DNA from: Planctomycetales bacterium
GTDB lineage: Bacteria > Planctomycetota > Planctomycetia > Pirellulales > Lacipirellulaceae
Length of the DNA: 40,584 nucleotides
NCBI GenBank assembly: GCA_020427155.1
Contig: JAGQOW010000030.1
Span: forward strand, 1 to 40,584
Direction: 5' to 3'
The notes beneath the pieces are model-generated. The model saw only the letters and a program-made list of their open reading frames with translations, was not told the origin of the DNA and ran no database searches. Made by a program: the position numbers and the translations under genes. How positions within the stretch are numbered: the stretch's first letter is position 1; each line of letters begins with the position of its first letter. Shown here piece by piece: positions 8,449 through 16,940 of this stretch.

Positions 8449-9036
8449 TTATTCTTCTGCTGATACCTCGGAAGGTCCAGATGAAACGATCACTTTGGCA
8501 GGGCGAACAACTCGGTCGTGCAATTGAAAACCCGTTTCGGTAACTTGCATCACGTTGCCTGCGGGTTGTTCTTCGGAAGGCTGTTGCAGGATTGCCTCAT
8601 GTATTTGTGGATCAAATGGCTGGCCCAGGGCATCGATTTCCTGACACTGATGCTGCAGTAAGATGCCGACCATTTGTTGACGTACCAGCTTAAAGCCCTC
8701 CAGCATATCGGCTGATTCGCCACTCTGCTGAGCCGCTTCCAATGCACGATCAATATTGTCGATTACCGGCAGCATATCTCGGAGTAATGGCAAGGCGCCA
8801 TAGCGGCGTTCGTTGAGCACTTCGCGTGCCGTACGGCTGCGCAGGTTCTCCATTTCTGCTTGCAGACGCAGGGCGCGGTCTCTTTCGGCTGCCAGTTCCG
8901 CACCCAGGTCGACGGGTGCTTCCGACTCTGCGGACTCTTCTGTCGCGCAAGCCGCCTGAGTCTCTTTGGCAATCGCCTCTGCCTCGGCCTCAGCGCTGGA
9001 CAGCTTGTCGTCATCGGTGGTGGACTTGGCCGCCAT
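8449..9036 (-). CDS. grpE: Nucleotide exchange factor GrpE
   Basis: The 195-residue protein has the GrpE layout: an acidic, poorly conserved N-terminus, then a long coiled-coil (AAERDRALRLQAEMENLRSR, residues about 50-70), PLLRDMLPVIDNIDRAL, the LEGFKLVRQQM helix, and the C-terminal beta wing with HEAILQQPSEEQPAGNV, TGFQLHDRVVRPAKVIVS. GrpE releases ADP from DnaK to let the chaperone cycle run. It begins with ATG at 9036 behind a clear AGGAG site and follows dnaJ after 50 bases. The partner gene dnaK is not in the window. Confidence 0.95.
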   Translation of the reverse strand: MAAKSTTDDDKLSSAEAEAEAIAKETQAACATEESAESEAPVDLGAELAAERDRALRLQAEMENLRSRTAREVLNERRYGALPLLRDMLPVIDNIDRALEAAQQSGESADMLEGFKLVRQQMVGILLQHQCQEIDALGQPFDPQIHEAILQQPSEEQPAGNVMQVTETGFQLHDRVVRPAKVIVSSGPSEVSAEE

Positions 9037-9086
9037 GTCTCACTTCTCCTGGATGCGAATAATCATTTCTTCTTGGGTGGCGCCGA

Positions 9087-10217
9087 TCACTCGGACGCGT
9101 CATCGGTGAAGTATTCCTTGAGCTTCTCGAAGAAACTTTTTCGTTCGGGGGCAACGTTTTTGTGTTCTAAATCTGCCAGTTGCCGCAGCAAAGCTTCCTC
9201 TTCACTTGTGACGCTCTGGGGAACTTCGATATTGACTTGCACGAGCAGATCGCCCAAACCCACGACGCGCGGGTCGGGCATCCCTTGTCCTCGGAGTCGA
9301 AACACCGTCCCCGATGCAGTCCCTGGCGGCACCTTGACTTCCCCTGGTCCGCCAAGGGTCGGCACCTCTAGAGTGCAGCCCAGTACCGCCTGTGAGTAGG
9401 TAATCGGAACCCGACATATCAAGTGCTGGCCTTCGCGCTCGAACAACTCATGCGGTAAGACCGAGACCACGCAGTAGCAATCGCCTGGGGGGCCGCCGCT
9501 CGGACTCGGCTCGCCCTGCCCGGTAATCCGTACCTGCATTCCTTCGTCGACCCCAGCGGGAATCTCTACTTCCGCCTCGACCTTCTTCAACTTCTGCCCC
9601 GAGCCTCGACAGGCAGGGCAAGGAGTCGAGACCGACGAACCTTCTCCCTTACATGCCGGACAAGTCGTTTGCACGCGGACGATCCCGGCCTGCTGCACTA
9701 CCTGTCCATGCCCGCCACAGTAAGAGCACGTCTCGCGTTTACTTCCCTTGGCTGCACCAGATCCCGAGCACGTTTGGCACGGCTCGTGTCGTTGGAAGTG
9801 GACCGTCTTCCGCACTCCTTGAGCCGCTTCCTGGAGTGTCAGCGAGACATCGCAACGAACATCGCGGCCTTTGCGAACCCGGCGACCGCGGCCGCGGCCT
9901 CCGCCGCCAAACAAGTCGCCAAAGATATCACCAAAGGCAGAAAAAATGTCCTCAACATCGGAGAAGTGCCCGCTGCCGGCCGACTGACCATTGACGCCGG
10001 CGTGGCCGTAGCGGTCGTAACGAGCTCGTTTCTCGGCATCGTGGAGGACTTCAAACGCCTCGGATGCTTGCTTGAAGCGCTCTATCGCCTCTTCGTCGCC
10101 AGGATTCTTGTCGGGGTGGTATTTGATTGCCAACTTGCGATAAGCCGTCGCAATGTCGCTCTGCGTCGCAGAGCGATCTACTTGGAGCACATCATAATAG
10201 TCAAGTTGAACGGCCAT
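9087..10217 (-). CDS. dnaJ: Chaperone protein DnaJ
   Basis: From the ATG at 10217 the product is 376 residues, the normal length for a type I DnaJ. It contains an N-terminal J-domain ([20 protein letters not shown], with the HPD motif in [10 protein letters not shown]), a glycine-rich region ([15 protein letters not shown]), and four CxxCxGxG zinc-finger repeats ([32 protein letters not shown]). C-terminal substrate-binding domains follow, with [12 protein letters not shown] near the end. It stimulates the ATPase of DnaK and delivers clients. The open frame reaches to 10346, but the extra 43 residues precede the J-domain and are not family-like. It is followed by grpE and preceded by a strong hairpin. 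Confidence 0.95.
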   Translation of the reverse strand: MAVQLDYYDVLQVDRSATQSDIATAYRKLAIKYHPDKNPGDEEAIERFKQASEAFEVLHDAEKRARYDRYGHAGVNGQSAGSGHFSDVEDIFSAFGDIFGDLFGGGGRGRGRRVRKGRDVRCDVSLTLQEAAQGVRKTVHFQRHEPCQTCSGSGAAKGSKRETCSYCGGHGQVVQQAGIVRVQTTCPACKGEGSSVSTPCPACRGSGQKLKKVEAEVEIPAGVDEGMQVRITGQGEPSPSGGPPGDCYCVVSVLPHELFEREGQHLICRVPITYSQAVLGCTLEVPTLGGPGEVKVPPGTASGTVFRLRGQGMPDPRVVGLGDLLVQVNIEVPQSVTSEEEALLRQLADLEHKNVAPERKSFFEKLKEYFTDDASE

Positions 10218-10332
10218 CAAAGCAAACGCAGCGTGACTAATGATTAGTAGACGAATTCGATTTCCAATCCGCCAACTGTATGACGGAGAGAAACACACCC
10301 TTTCGCGAAATTCGTCATGATGCCTTGTCACA

Positions 10333-10377
10333 CACAACCGGGTCACTGGCTTGAAGATAGCCGAGTGACCCGGTGTG
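10333..10377 (-). terminator. Strong hairpin between groEL (second copy) and dnaJ
   Basis: ACCGGGTCACT (10337-10347) pairs perfectly with AGTGACCCGGT (10364-10374). The stem continues inward with GGCT/AGCC (one bulged G) around a 7-base loop, and outward with CAC/GTG past a bulged A. It sits 24 bases after the stop of the GGM-less groEL and 116 bases before dnaJ. There is no T-run, so it may be a terminator, an attenuator or an RNA-processing/stability stem. Confidence 0.55.
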
Positions 10378-10400
10378 AAGAATACCGAACTGTCTGGTGC

Positions 10401-12020
10401 CTAGCGGATGCTACCAGCCACCGCACGCTTGTCCTGCTCTTTCGGGTCGTAATTGGTGACGAGCGCTTCGGTCGTGAGAATCAAACCAGCAATGCTGGCG
10501 GCGTTAGCCAACGCCGTCTTGGCGACTTTCGTCGGATCAATGATGCCAGCCTTGAACATGTCGACATACTGGCCATTGTTGGCATCATAGCCGGTTGCTT
10601 GGGGCTTGTGCTTGATCTCATCGGCCACCACGCTGCCGTCCAAACCACAATTGTCCGCAATCTGCCGTAGCGGAGCATCGAGCACGCCCAGTACGATGTT
10701 CACACCGATTTTTTCGTCGCCCTTGGCTCCTTTTGCCGCCGCCTCGACGGCCTCGGCACATCGGAGCAAGGCGACCCCGCCGCCAGGCAGGATGCCTTCC
10801 TCGACCGCAGCGCGGGTCGCGTGCAGGGCGTCCTCGACGCGGGCCTTTTTCTGCTTCATGTCGGCTTCGGAACTAGCGCCTACCGAGATGATTGCAACTC
10901 CGCCAGTCAGTTTGGCCAACCGCTCTTGAAGCTTTTCGCGGTCGTAATCACTTGTGGTGGCTTCGATGCCTTTGCGAATCTGATCGATACGTTTCTGCAC
11001 GTCGGCATTGCTGCCGCCACCTTGCACGATAGTGGTCGAATCTTTCGAGATCGCAACCTTCTTCGCTCGTCCCAACTCAGCAAGCGTAATGCTTTCGAGT
11101 TTCTTGCCCAAATCTTCGCTGATCAGGGTACCGCCAGTCAGGGTGGCGATATCACCAAGCATCGCCTTGCGACGGTCGCCAAAACCGGGGGCCTTCACAG
11201 CGCAAATGTTCAGCACGCCACGCAACTTGTTGACGACCAGCGCAGCCAAGGCTTCGCCTTCGATATCTTCAGCGACAATCATCAACGGTTTGCCCTTCTG
11301 GCTCACCTGCTCCAAGATCGGTAGCAAATCGCGGAGATTGCTGATCTTCTTCTCGTGCAGCAGAATGAACGTGTCTTCCAAGACGCATTCCATATCGGCA
11401 GGCTGGTTGATGAAATATGGCGAGAGATAACCTTTGTCGAATTGCATGCCTTCGACGAGTTCGAGCGTCGTGTCGGTCGAACGGCCCTCTTCGACAGTAA
11501 TGACGCCGTCTTTGCCAACTTTTTCCATCGCATCGGCCAACAGGTCGCCAATTACTCGATCGTTGTTGGCGCTGATTGATCCCACCTGAGCGATCTGCTC
11601 TTTGCTCGTCAGTTTCTTGGACATCGAATCCAGATGGGCCGTCGCGGCCTCGACTGCCCGCCGAATGCCACGTTGCACCGCCATGGGATTGCTACCGGCA
11701 ACGATATTACGGGTTCCCTCGCGGAGGATGGCTCGGGCGAGCACGGTCGCTGTCGTGGTGCCGTCGCCGGCAAGCGATGACGTCTTGTCGGCCACTTCAT
11801 GCACCAGTTTGGCGCCCATATTCTCGAAGGGATCTTCCAACTCGATTTCCTTACTGACGGTCACGCCGTCTTTGGTAACCGAGGGACCACCGAACGACTT
11901 GTTAATAATGACGTTCCGGCCAGTGGGACCCATGGTCACCGCGACGGCGTCGGCCAGCTTATCAACCCCACGAAGCAGCTTGCTCCGTGCGGAGTCGTCG
12001 AACATCAATTGCTTTGCCAC
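10401..12020 (-). CDS. groEL: Chaperonin GroEL, second copy, without GGM tail
   Basis: This is a 539-residue 60-kDa chaperonin. Family marks are [27 protein letters not shown], the ATP-site stretch [54 protein letters not shown] and the near-C-terminal [12 protein letters not shown]. GroEL forms double heptamer rings that fold proteins with GroES and ATP. The protein ends [13 protein letters not shown] and lacks the Gly-Gly-Met repeat seen in the other copy. It starts with GTG at 12020 behind an AAGGAG site, 113 bases after groES. In bacteria with several GroELs, copies without a GGM tail are often specialised; which role applies here is not visible. Confidence 0.95.
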   Translation of the reverse strand: MAKQLMFDDSARSKLLRGVDKLADAVAVTMGPTGRNVIINKSFGGPSVTKDGVTVSKEIELEDPFENMGAKLVHEVADKTSSLAGDGTTTATVLARAILREGTRNIVAGSNPMAVQRGIRRAVEAATAHLDSMSKKLTSKEQIAQVGSISANNDRVIGDLLADAMEKVGKDGVITVEEGRSTDTTLELVEGMQFDKGYLSPYFINQPADMECVLEDTFILLHEKKISNLRDLLPILEQVSQKGKPLMIVAEDIEGEALAALVVNKLRGVLNICAVKAPGFGDRRKAMLGDIATLTGGTLISEDLGKKLESITLAELGRAKKVAISKDSTTIVQGGGSNADVQKRIDQIRKGIEATTSDYDREKLQERLAKLTGGVAIISVGASSEADMKQKKARVEDALHATRAAVEEGILPGGGVALLRCAEAVEAAAKGAKGDEKIGVNIVLGVLDAPLRQIADNCGLDGSVVADEIKHKPQATGYDANNGQYVDMFKAGIIDPTKVAKTALANAASIAGLILTTEALVTNYDPKEQDKRAVAGSIR

Positions 12021-12080
12021 GGGAATGGCTCCTTACTGTTGGTTGCGTTGAACGTATGCCGCTCGGAAGCAGCCTGCACG

Positions 12081-12100
12081 TTGTTATTGATTGTTATTGA
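12081..12100 (-). repeat. Tandem 10-base repeat in the groES-groEL spacer
   Basis: The 10-mer TTGTTATTGA occurs twice head to tail (12081-12090, 12091-12100), that is about one helical turn apart. It lies 60 bases upstream of the GTG of the second groEL. It could be a protein site or simply an AT-rich promoter tract. Confidence 0.4.
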
Positions 12101-12133
12101 TTTACAAAGAACTGGCTCGACGAAAGTGCAGTG

Positions 12134-12430
12134 CTACACCATTTTCGCCAGGATATCGCTTTCGCGAAGGATCTTGAGTTCTTGGCCATCAACTTCGACG
12201 TCGGAACCGCCGTACTTTCCATAAATCACTTCGTCTCCCACGGCGACCGAAAGCTCGCCTCGCACGCCACTGTCGAGCAGTTTGCCTGCACCAACAGCAA
12301 TGACTTTGCCGCGCTGAGGTTTTTCTTGGGCAGAGTCTGGAAGCACGATGCCGCCAGCGGTGATTTCCTCGGCATCCGAGGGTTTGACAACGACTCGATC
12401 GTCCAAAGGTCGCAGTTTGATTTTCGCCAT
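12134..12430 (-). CDS. groES: Co-chaperonin GroES
   Basis: The 98-residue protein is a normal-sized Gro[20 protein letters not shown] at the start, then the mobile loop that binds GroEL ([18 protein letters not shown]), [35 protein letters not shown] and the final LRESDILA. It caps the GroEL ring and closes the folding chamber. The ATG at 12430 follows an AAGGAA site. It lies between two groEL genes on the same strand: 84 bases after the GGM copy and 113 before the other. A single GroES therefore probably serves both. Confidence 0.96.
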   Translation of the reverse strand: MAKIKLRPLDDRVVVKPSDAEEITAGGIVLPDSAQEKPQRGKVIAVGAGKLLDSGVRGELSVAVGDEVIYGKYGGSDVEVDGQELKILRESDILAKMV

Positions 12431-12479
12431 GTTTCAGATTCCTTGTATATTCGTAACTTTGTAGAAACTTTATCCGTTG

Positions 12480-12493
12480 TCGCTTAGAAGCGA
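12480..12493 (-). terminator. Small hairpin between groEL (GGM) and groES
   Basis: TCGCT (12480-12484) and AGCGA (12489-12493) form a short stem with a 4-base loop, 20 bases after the groEL stop. It is too weak to stop transcription on its own; it may mark a processing point in the groEL-groES transcript. Confidence 0.2.
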
Positions 12494-12514
12494 TCTGAGC
12501 TTAGAATCGTCGCC

Positions 12515-14209
12515 CTACATCATCCCAGGCATGCCGCCCATGCCGCCCATGCCACCCATATCGGGCATGCCACCCATGCCACCCATGCCATGGTCGTGGT
12601 GGTCGCCGCCGGCACCTTCTTCTTCCTCCTTGGGCATCTCGGTGATAAGCGAATCGGTGGTCAAAAGCAGTGAAGCCACACTCGCGGCATTCTGCAAAGA
12701 CGTGCGAACGACTTTCACGGGGTCGATAACACCCGCTTCGATCATGTCGCCGTACTCGTCCTTGTCGGCGTTATAGCCGTCGTTGTTGCCCTTGGCTTGC
12801 CGCACGCGGTTGACAACCACCGCTCCGTCGATGCCGGCATTTTCGGCAATGTAACGCAGAGGATTATCCAGCACTTTGCGGATGATCTCTACTCCAAGCC
12901 CTTCGTCGCCTTCCAGCTTGAGCTTGTCGAGCGCCTTTTCGCTTCGCAACAGGGCAACGCCGCCGCCTGCGACAATGCCTTCGGCCAGAGCTGCCTGGGT
13001 TGCCGCGCGGGCATCCTCCAACAGTGCCTTGCGCTCCTTCATTTCTGTTTCAGTCGTTGCGCCACAGTTGATCTGAGCCACACCGCCGGCCAATTTGGCT
13101 AGTCGTTCTTGAAGTTTTTCGCGATCGTAATCGCTGTCGGTGGTGCCGATTTCACTACGAATCTGATCCGCACGCCCATCGATGTCGGCCTTCTTGCCGC
13201 CGCCGCCAACCATGGTGGTATTATCGGTAGTGATGAGCAGTTTGCGGCACTTGCCGAGGTCGGTAAGTTGTACGCCGTCGAGTTTGATGCCGAGGTCTTT
13301 GAAGATAGCCGTCGCACCGGTAAGCGTGGCAATGTCGCCCAGCATCGCCTTGCGACGATCTCCGTACCCAGGCGCCTTGACGGCGCAGACACTCACAATG
13401 CCGCGCATCTTGTTGACGACCAAAGTCGCCAGAGCTTCTCCTTCGACATCCTCGGCAATAATCAGCAGTGGTTTACCGGCCTTGGACACCGCTTCTAGCA
13501 GCGGCACCAGATCCTTGGCATTGGAAATCTTCTCTTCGTAGACCAGTACCAGGCAATTCTCTAATTCGACCAACTGGTCGTCTTCGTTGTTGACAAAGTG
13601 AGGCGAAAGGTAGCCACGGTCGAATTGCATGCCTTCGACCACTTCGACGTAGGTTTCGTTGCCTCGACCTTCTTCGACTGTGATCACACCGTCTTTGCCC
13701 ACCTTGGAGAATGCGTCGGCCAACACGCTGCCAATCGAGGGGTCGTTGTTACCAGCAATCGTGGCAACCTGCTGGAGGCTCTTCTTGTTCTTCACTTCAA
13801 CGGGTACGGCCTGTTTGACGATTGCCGCTGAGACAGCCTCTACCGCTTTGGCAATACCACGGCTAAGCGCCATGGCGTCGGCGCCGGCAGCCAACATCTT
13901 CAGGCCCTCTCGGAAGATACCCTCGGCCAGCACCGTGGCCGTAGTGGTCCCGTCACCCGCCACGTCGTTGGTCTTACTGGCAGCCTCTTTGACGAGTTGG
14001 GCACCAAGATTCTCGTAAGGGTCCTCCAGATCGATATCCTCTGCCACCGTGACGCCGTCTTTGGTCACCTTGGGAGATCCCCAGCCTTTGTCCAACACGG
14101 CGTTGCGGCCGCGCGGTCCCAAGGTGCTGCGGACAGCCCGAGCCAGCTTACCGACTCCTGCTGCCAGCGATTTGCGTGCTTCGTCCTCGAATACCATTTG
14201 CTTGGGCAC
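12515..14209 (-). CDS. groEL: Chaperonin GroEL, first copy, with long GGM tail
   Basis: This 564-residue chaperonin carries all the usual blocks: [91 protein letters not shown] and [12 protein letters not shown]. It ends in a methionine-glycine tail made of about seven GGM-type units (from [16 protein letters not shown] to the terminus), longer than the tail of E. coli GroEL. The start is GTG at 14209, seven bases after a GAGGAG site. It is the first gene of the chaperone block, so heat-shock control should act just upstream. I see neither a CIRCE element nor a good sigma-32 promoter there. Confidence 0.96.
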   Translation of the reverse strand: MPKQMVFEDEARKSLAAGVGKLARAVRSTLGPRGRNAVLDKGWGSPKVTKDGVTVAEDIDLEDPYENLGAQLVKEAASKTNDVAGDGTTTATVLAEGIFREGLKMLAAGADAMALSRGIAKAVEAVSAAIVKQAVPVEVKNKKSLQQVATIAGNNDPSIGSVLADAFSKVGKDGVITVEEGRGNETYVEVVEGMQFDRGYLSPHFVNNEDDQLVELENCLVLVYEEKISNAKDLVPLLEAVSKAGKPLLIIAEDVEGEALATLVVNKMRGIVSVCAVKAPGYGDRRKAMLGDIATLTGATAIFKDLGIKLDGVQLTDLGKCRKLLITTDNTTMVGGGGKKADIDGRADQIRSEIGTTDSDYDREKLQERLAKLAGGVAQINCGATTETEMKERKALLEDARAATQAALAEGIVAGGGVALLRSEKALDKLKLEGDEGLGVEIIRKVLDNPLRYIAENAGIDGAVVVNRVRQAKGNNDGYNADKDEYGDMIEAGVIDPVKVVRTSLQNAASVASLLLTTDSLITEMPKEEEEGAGGDHHDHGMGGMGGMPDMGGMGGMGGMPGMM

Positions 14210-15294
14210 GTTCGACTCCTCAATTGAAGGGATTGTTCTGGGCGGGGGTATGATTTTGTAGAGACCATTCAGGCCGAGACCACAGTAGGTACAACTTGCG
14301 TCAGACCCTCAGGTCTCCTGCACCTCTTCAGCTGGTCCGACCCGTTTTGGCAGGTAGACTGATATGTGAAGGGCACCAATTGCAAGCAGTGTGCCAACAG
14401 CGGCATGCCTGGCAAATTCCGTTGTTTCGCCCTTGATTTAGCGACTAATTCTGCGATCGAGCGACCGTAGACGGAAAACTGCGGCTTCAAGCAAGTGCCA
14501 TTTTGGCAGTTAATGGGTACAGTACCTAGCGGCTGACGGCTCGGCTCCCTCCACAGTTGGGTTTCTGGCACGATGGTTGCTCTGGGTTGATTGCAAAGGA
14601 ACACTCAACATTCAAGCCCGGCTCGTAGTCGAGAGCTAATGCCCTAACACTTGCCGAGCCCCACTAGTGCCAACGCCCAATCCAGGCGTTTGGCGACACG
14701 CTCTTCCAGCTACTCGCACAACCCACGGCACGAGAGTTTTTCGTGTCTTTGGACGCCGGTCTGCGGCTCACGATTCGACCATCCACACTCGCTGTTGCGC
14801 GGTTTCCTCGCACCTGCTGTACCGGGGTCGGCAGCTACCGCAATCCCGGAAATAGCCCATAACCAGCACCCCTTTTTAGACGAGCAGACCAATGTAAACC
14901 AACCATCGAAGTACAACCTATTTCCGCTTCGACAGGGCAATGATTTTGCTTGGCGGGCGCTATTGCCTTGGGTTTCCCAGGAAATTTAGCTGCGTGCGCT
15001 AGGCAAGTTCTAAGCTTTTTGGCGCGGGGGCTTGCGGGATAAAGCAATCTATCCGGATTGGTGCGCACCCAGCTGCCCCGGCTCTTGGCTTTGTCCATAT
15101 GAAGCAATATGCGAGCTGCCTGTCGAGCACTTGCTGCGCAGTTGGAGGTGTGCTGTTGAAACGGGGCACACACTGAACGCAGCGTACGTGTGCCCTTCGG
15201 CAGTGGTAGCTGCAAATAAGTCCTAATCGTGTGTTTGATTGCGCGAGCAAAGGCCCTTTTGCGTACTGGGAAAGCGAATTCCGCTGGTGCCGCA

Positions 15295-15313
15295 ATTCAC
15301 CAATGTGGTGAAT
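15295..15313. promoter_or_regulatory. Palindrome ATTCACCA-ATG-TGGTGAAT, operator-like
   Basis: A perfect 8-base inverted repeat with a 3-base centre, the size and symmetry of a dimeric repressor site. Its half-site TGGTGA returns at 15328-15333 and 15486-15491, supporting a shared binding protein. Confidence 0.45.
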
Positions 15314-15323
15314 CGACCTCCCC

Positions 15324-15334
15324 ATTCTGGTGAT
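15324..15334. repeat. ATTCTGGTGAT, copy 1
   Basis: This 11-mer is repeated exactly at 15481-15491, 157 bases away (about 15 helical turns). It contains the TGGTGA half-site of the palindrome located 11 bases to its left. Confidence 0.4.
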
Positions 15335-15473
15335 GCGCACTCATAACTCTTTTCCAAATAACACGTTACGATTAATCGGCACCCTTCTCGCGATGCCCTC
15401 GCCAGGCTCGAATTGCACCGATCTATCGCCGTAAGCACTTACTAGGAAATAGCTTATCGCTCCCCAGTAGGGC

Positions 15474-15492
15474 AATCACAATTCTGGTGATT
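15474..15492. promoter_or_regulatory. ATTCTGGTGAT, copy 2, inside a dyad
   Basis: AATCAC (15474-15479) and GTGATT (15487-15492) form a perfect 6-base dyad around AATTCTG. The right side repeats the 11-mer found at 15324. It lies about 160 bases before the 45-codon reading frame at 15651. Confidence 0.4.
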
Positions 15493-15650
15493 TAGCAGCG
15501 TCGCTGGCGATAGGGCCCATGTAAATACGGAATTTTTTTCTGAATTTCTTTCGCACCAGTATCTGGCCGAAATGCCGTAAAGAGGCTGATAGCAGGGCCT
15601 AAGGACAGGCTTCTAACGGAATAGAAACTGCTGTTGTTGGAAAAGGAACG

Positions 15651-15788
15651 ATGAGCTTAGGATCGGCACGCGTGTTGCGTAAAGCCGCACTAGGCACGGC
15701 TGTAGCTTTGCTTTTGGAAAGCAGAGCCAGGACGTCGGAAGAGAAGACCGGTGACCCTGCTCAACACGAACTAGGAGCAAGGACGTAA
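15651..15788 (+). CDS. Possible 45-residue small protein
   Basis: An ATG at 15651 is preceded by AAAAGGAACG, a fair ribosome-binding site, and opens 45 codons ending in TAA. The product starts MSLGSARVLRKAALGTAVAL, a basic and then hydrophobic stretch like a short membrane or signal segment, followed by a polar tail (RARTSEEKTGDPAQHE). No family is recognised. It ends 16 bases before the next small gene, with which it may form a unit. Confidence 0.4.
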   Translation: MSLGSARVLRKAALGTAVALLLESRARTSEEKTGDPAQHELGART

Positions 15789-15804
15789 CGAGAGGACGGA
15801 ATTC

Positions 15805-16011
15805 ATGATTGGACCAGAACAGTCATCAGATTATGGCGATTTTGCTGACGACCTCCAGCGAGTAGGCTACCGCCAGCAAGGCCGAAAAAAAGCAGCTTCT
15901 TCCATTACCCGATCGCGCTCGCGCAAACGCAGTGGTCGTAAGGGTGGATCAGGCGCTGCTGCCCCTATCGTTGGAATGGCGCATCGCCGTCAACGCCGAT
16001 GGTCCTGGTAG
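15805..16011 (+). CDS. Small basic protein, 68 residues, unknown
   Basis: The ATG at 15805 sits behind GAGAGGACGGAATTC, a good ribosome-binding site. The product has an acidic-aromatic start (MIGPEQSSDYGDFADDLQRV) and then a strongly basic, serine-arginine-rich middle (RQQGRKKAASSITRSRSRK, RSGRKGGSG). It ends in AHRRQRRWSW. The charge suggests nucleic-acid or ribosome binding, but this is inference. Composition and ribosome-binding site make it look like a real gene. Its stop codon lies in a CCTGGT-AGTT-ACCAGG hairpin (16004-16019). Confidence 0.55.
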   Translation: MIGPEQSSDYGDFADDLQRVGYRQQGRKKAASSITRSRSRKRSGRKGGSGAAAPIVGMAHRRQRRWSW

Positions 16012-16019
16012 TTACCAGG
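16004..16019. terminator. Hairpin at the end of the small basic gene
   Basis: CCTGGT and ACCAGG form a perfect 6-base stem with loop AGTT, covering the stop codon of the 68-residue gene, in the spacer where it converges on the malG-type gene. No T-run follows, so termination is only possible. Confidence 0.3.
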
Positions 16020-16100
16020 CATTTCGACCGATTCTACCTAAAAAGCCGTTTTGCTGGCGAGTGATTGCCCGTCTTGCGGTGCTTTGTGCGCTATCGGCGT

Positions 16101-16940
16101 TCATTCTTTGACGGCGCCCAAAGTCATGCCTGAGACGAGATACTTGCTCAGTGCCAGAAAGACGATCACTACGGGCAGGCTCACCAGAATCGATGCCGCG
16201 GCATACAATCCCCATTGGGTCGACATGCTCGCCTGAAAGCTCTTGATTCCCAGCGGCAGGGTAAAGAGCTGCGAATCCTGCAAGACCTGGGCGGCGACGA
16301 TGTACTCGCTCCAAGCCGTCATAAAGCTGAACAGGGCCGTAATGACCAGCCCGGGCACGGCGACTGGCAGGATGACACGCAAGAAGGCATCGAATTGGCC
16401 GCAGCCGTCGATCCGAGCCGCCTCTTCCAGCGACGTGGGGATCGTGTCGTAAAAACCCTTCATTTGCCAGATGCAAAAAGGCAAGGCGGTCGAAACATAA
16501 AAGATCATCAGCCCCAGAAACGTGTTCACCAGGTGGAGCTTGGCGATCAGGAGATAAAGCGGCAACAGGAGCATCGTGGCAGGAAACATTTGCGTTGTCA
16601 GTAACGCCAACATGGTCGCTTGCCGACCGATGAATTTGAAACGGCTCAGCGCATAGCCGCCAATGGCTGCCATGGCGACGCCCGTCAGGGTCACTAGCGT
16701 CGCAACTAGCAGTGAATTGCCGAGCCAGCGCAAGAAGGGTTCTTCGGCCAAAAGCTCCACGTATGAGTCAAAACTCCACCCCTCGGGAATGATCGAAAGG
16801 TCGGTCGATTGCAACTGGTTGCTGGGGCGGAGTGAAATCGAAACGACCGTCAGCACTGGATAAACGCTGATCGCTGCGAACAGAATCAGAATTGCATGCC
16901 GTAGCAAGGAAACCGTTCGTGGTTCAGTGGGCTTATCCAT
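16101..16940 (-). CDS. Sugar ABC transporter permease, MalG type
   Basis: The 279-residue protein has the family size and about six membrane spans, starting with LLRHAILILFAAISVYPVLT. The EAA loop that docks the ATPase reads SLEEAARIDGCGQFDAFLRV, and the protein ends SKYLVSGMTLGAVKE, as in MalG-like permeases. It would form the import channel for maltodextrins with the MalF part of the neighbouring fusion. The ATG at 16940 overlaps the end of the upstream gene by 8 bases, so translation is coupled. An ATG two codons earlier is also possible. The longer open frame (to 17108) is out of phase with the upstream gene and not protein-like. No ATP-binding subunit follows; it must come from another locus. 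Confidence 0.92.
   Translation of the reverse strand: MDKPTEPRTVSLLRHAILILFAAISVYPVLTVVSISLRPSNQLQSTDLSIIPEGWSFDSYVELLAEEPFLRWLGNSLLVATLVTLTGVAMAAIGGYALSRFKFIGRQATMLALLTTQMFPATMLLLPLYLLIAKLHLVNTFLGLMIFYVSTALPFCIWQMKGFYDTIPTSLEEAARIDGCGQFDAFLRVILPVAVPGLVITALFSFMTAWSEYIVAAQVLQDSQLFTLPLGIKSFQASMSTQWGLYAAASILVSLPVVIVFLALSKYLVSGMTLGAVKE

Larger units (their letters stand above)
14210..15650. other. 1.4-kb stretch without a recognisable gene
   Basis: Reading frames of 60 to 126 codons occur on both strands, but they overlap each other, lack ribosome-binding sites and contain no motif I recognise. The stretch contains small hairpins, for example AGACC-CTCA-GGTCT (14303-14316) and CAACGCC/GGCGTTTG (14671-14692). 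Three TGGTGA-type sites at 15295-15492 are listed separately. The groEL promoter must lie at the left edge. It could be a decayed gene, a long regulatory spacer or the site of an unannotated RNA. Confidence 0.4.

Noticed and set aside
12525..12590. Short tandem repeat of GCCGCCCAT-type units
   Set aside because: It is the coding sequence of the GGM tail of GroEL, not a separate repeat element.
14210..14300. Expected CIRCE or sigma-32 heat-shock element before groEL
   Set aside because: No TTAGCACTC/GAGTGCTAA dyad and no CTTGAA...CCCCAT pair at suitable distance could be found.
14269..15440. Several 60- to 126-codon frames in the gap after groEL
   Set aside because: They overlap in different phases, lack ribosome-binding sites and show no domain pattern.
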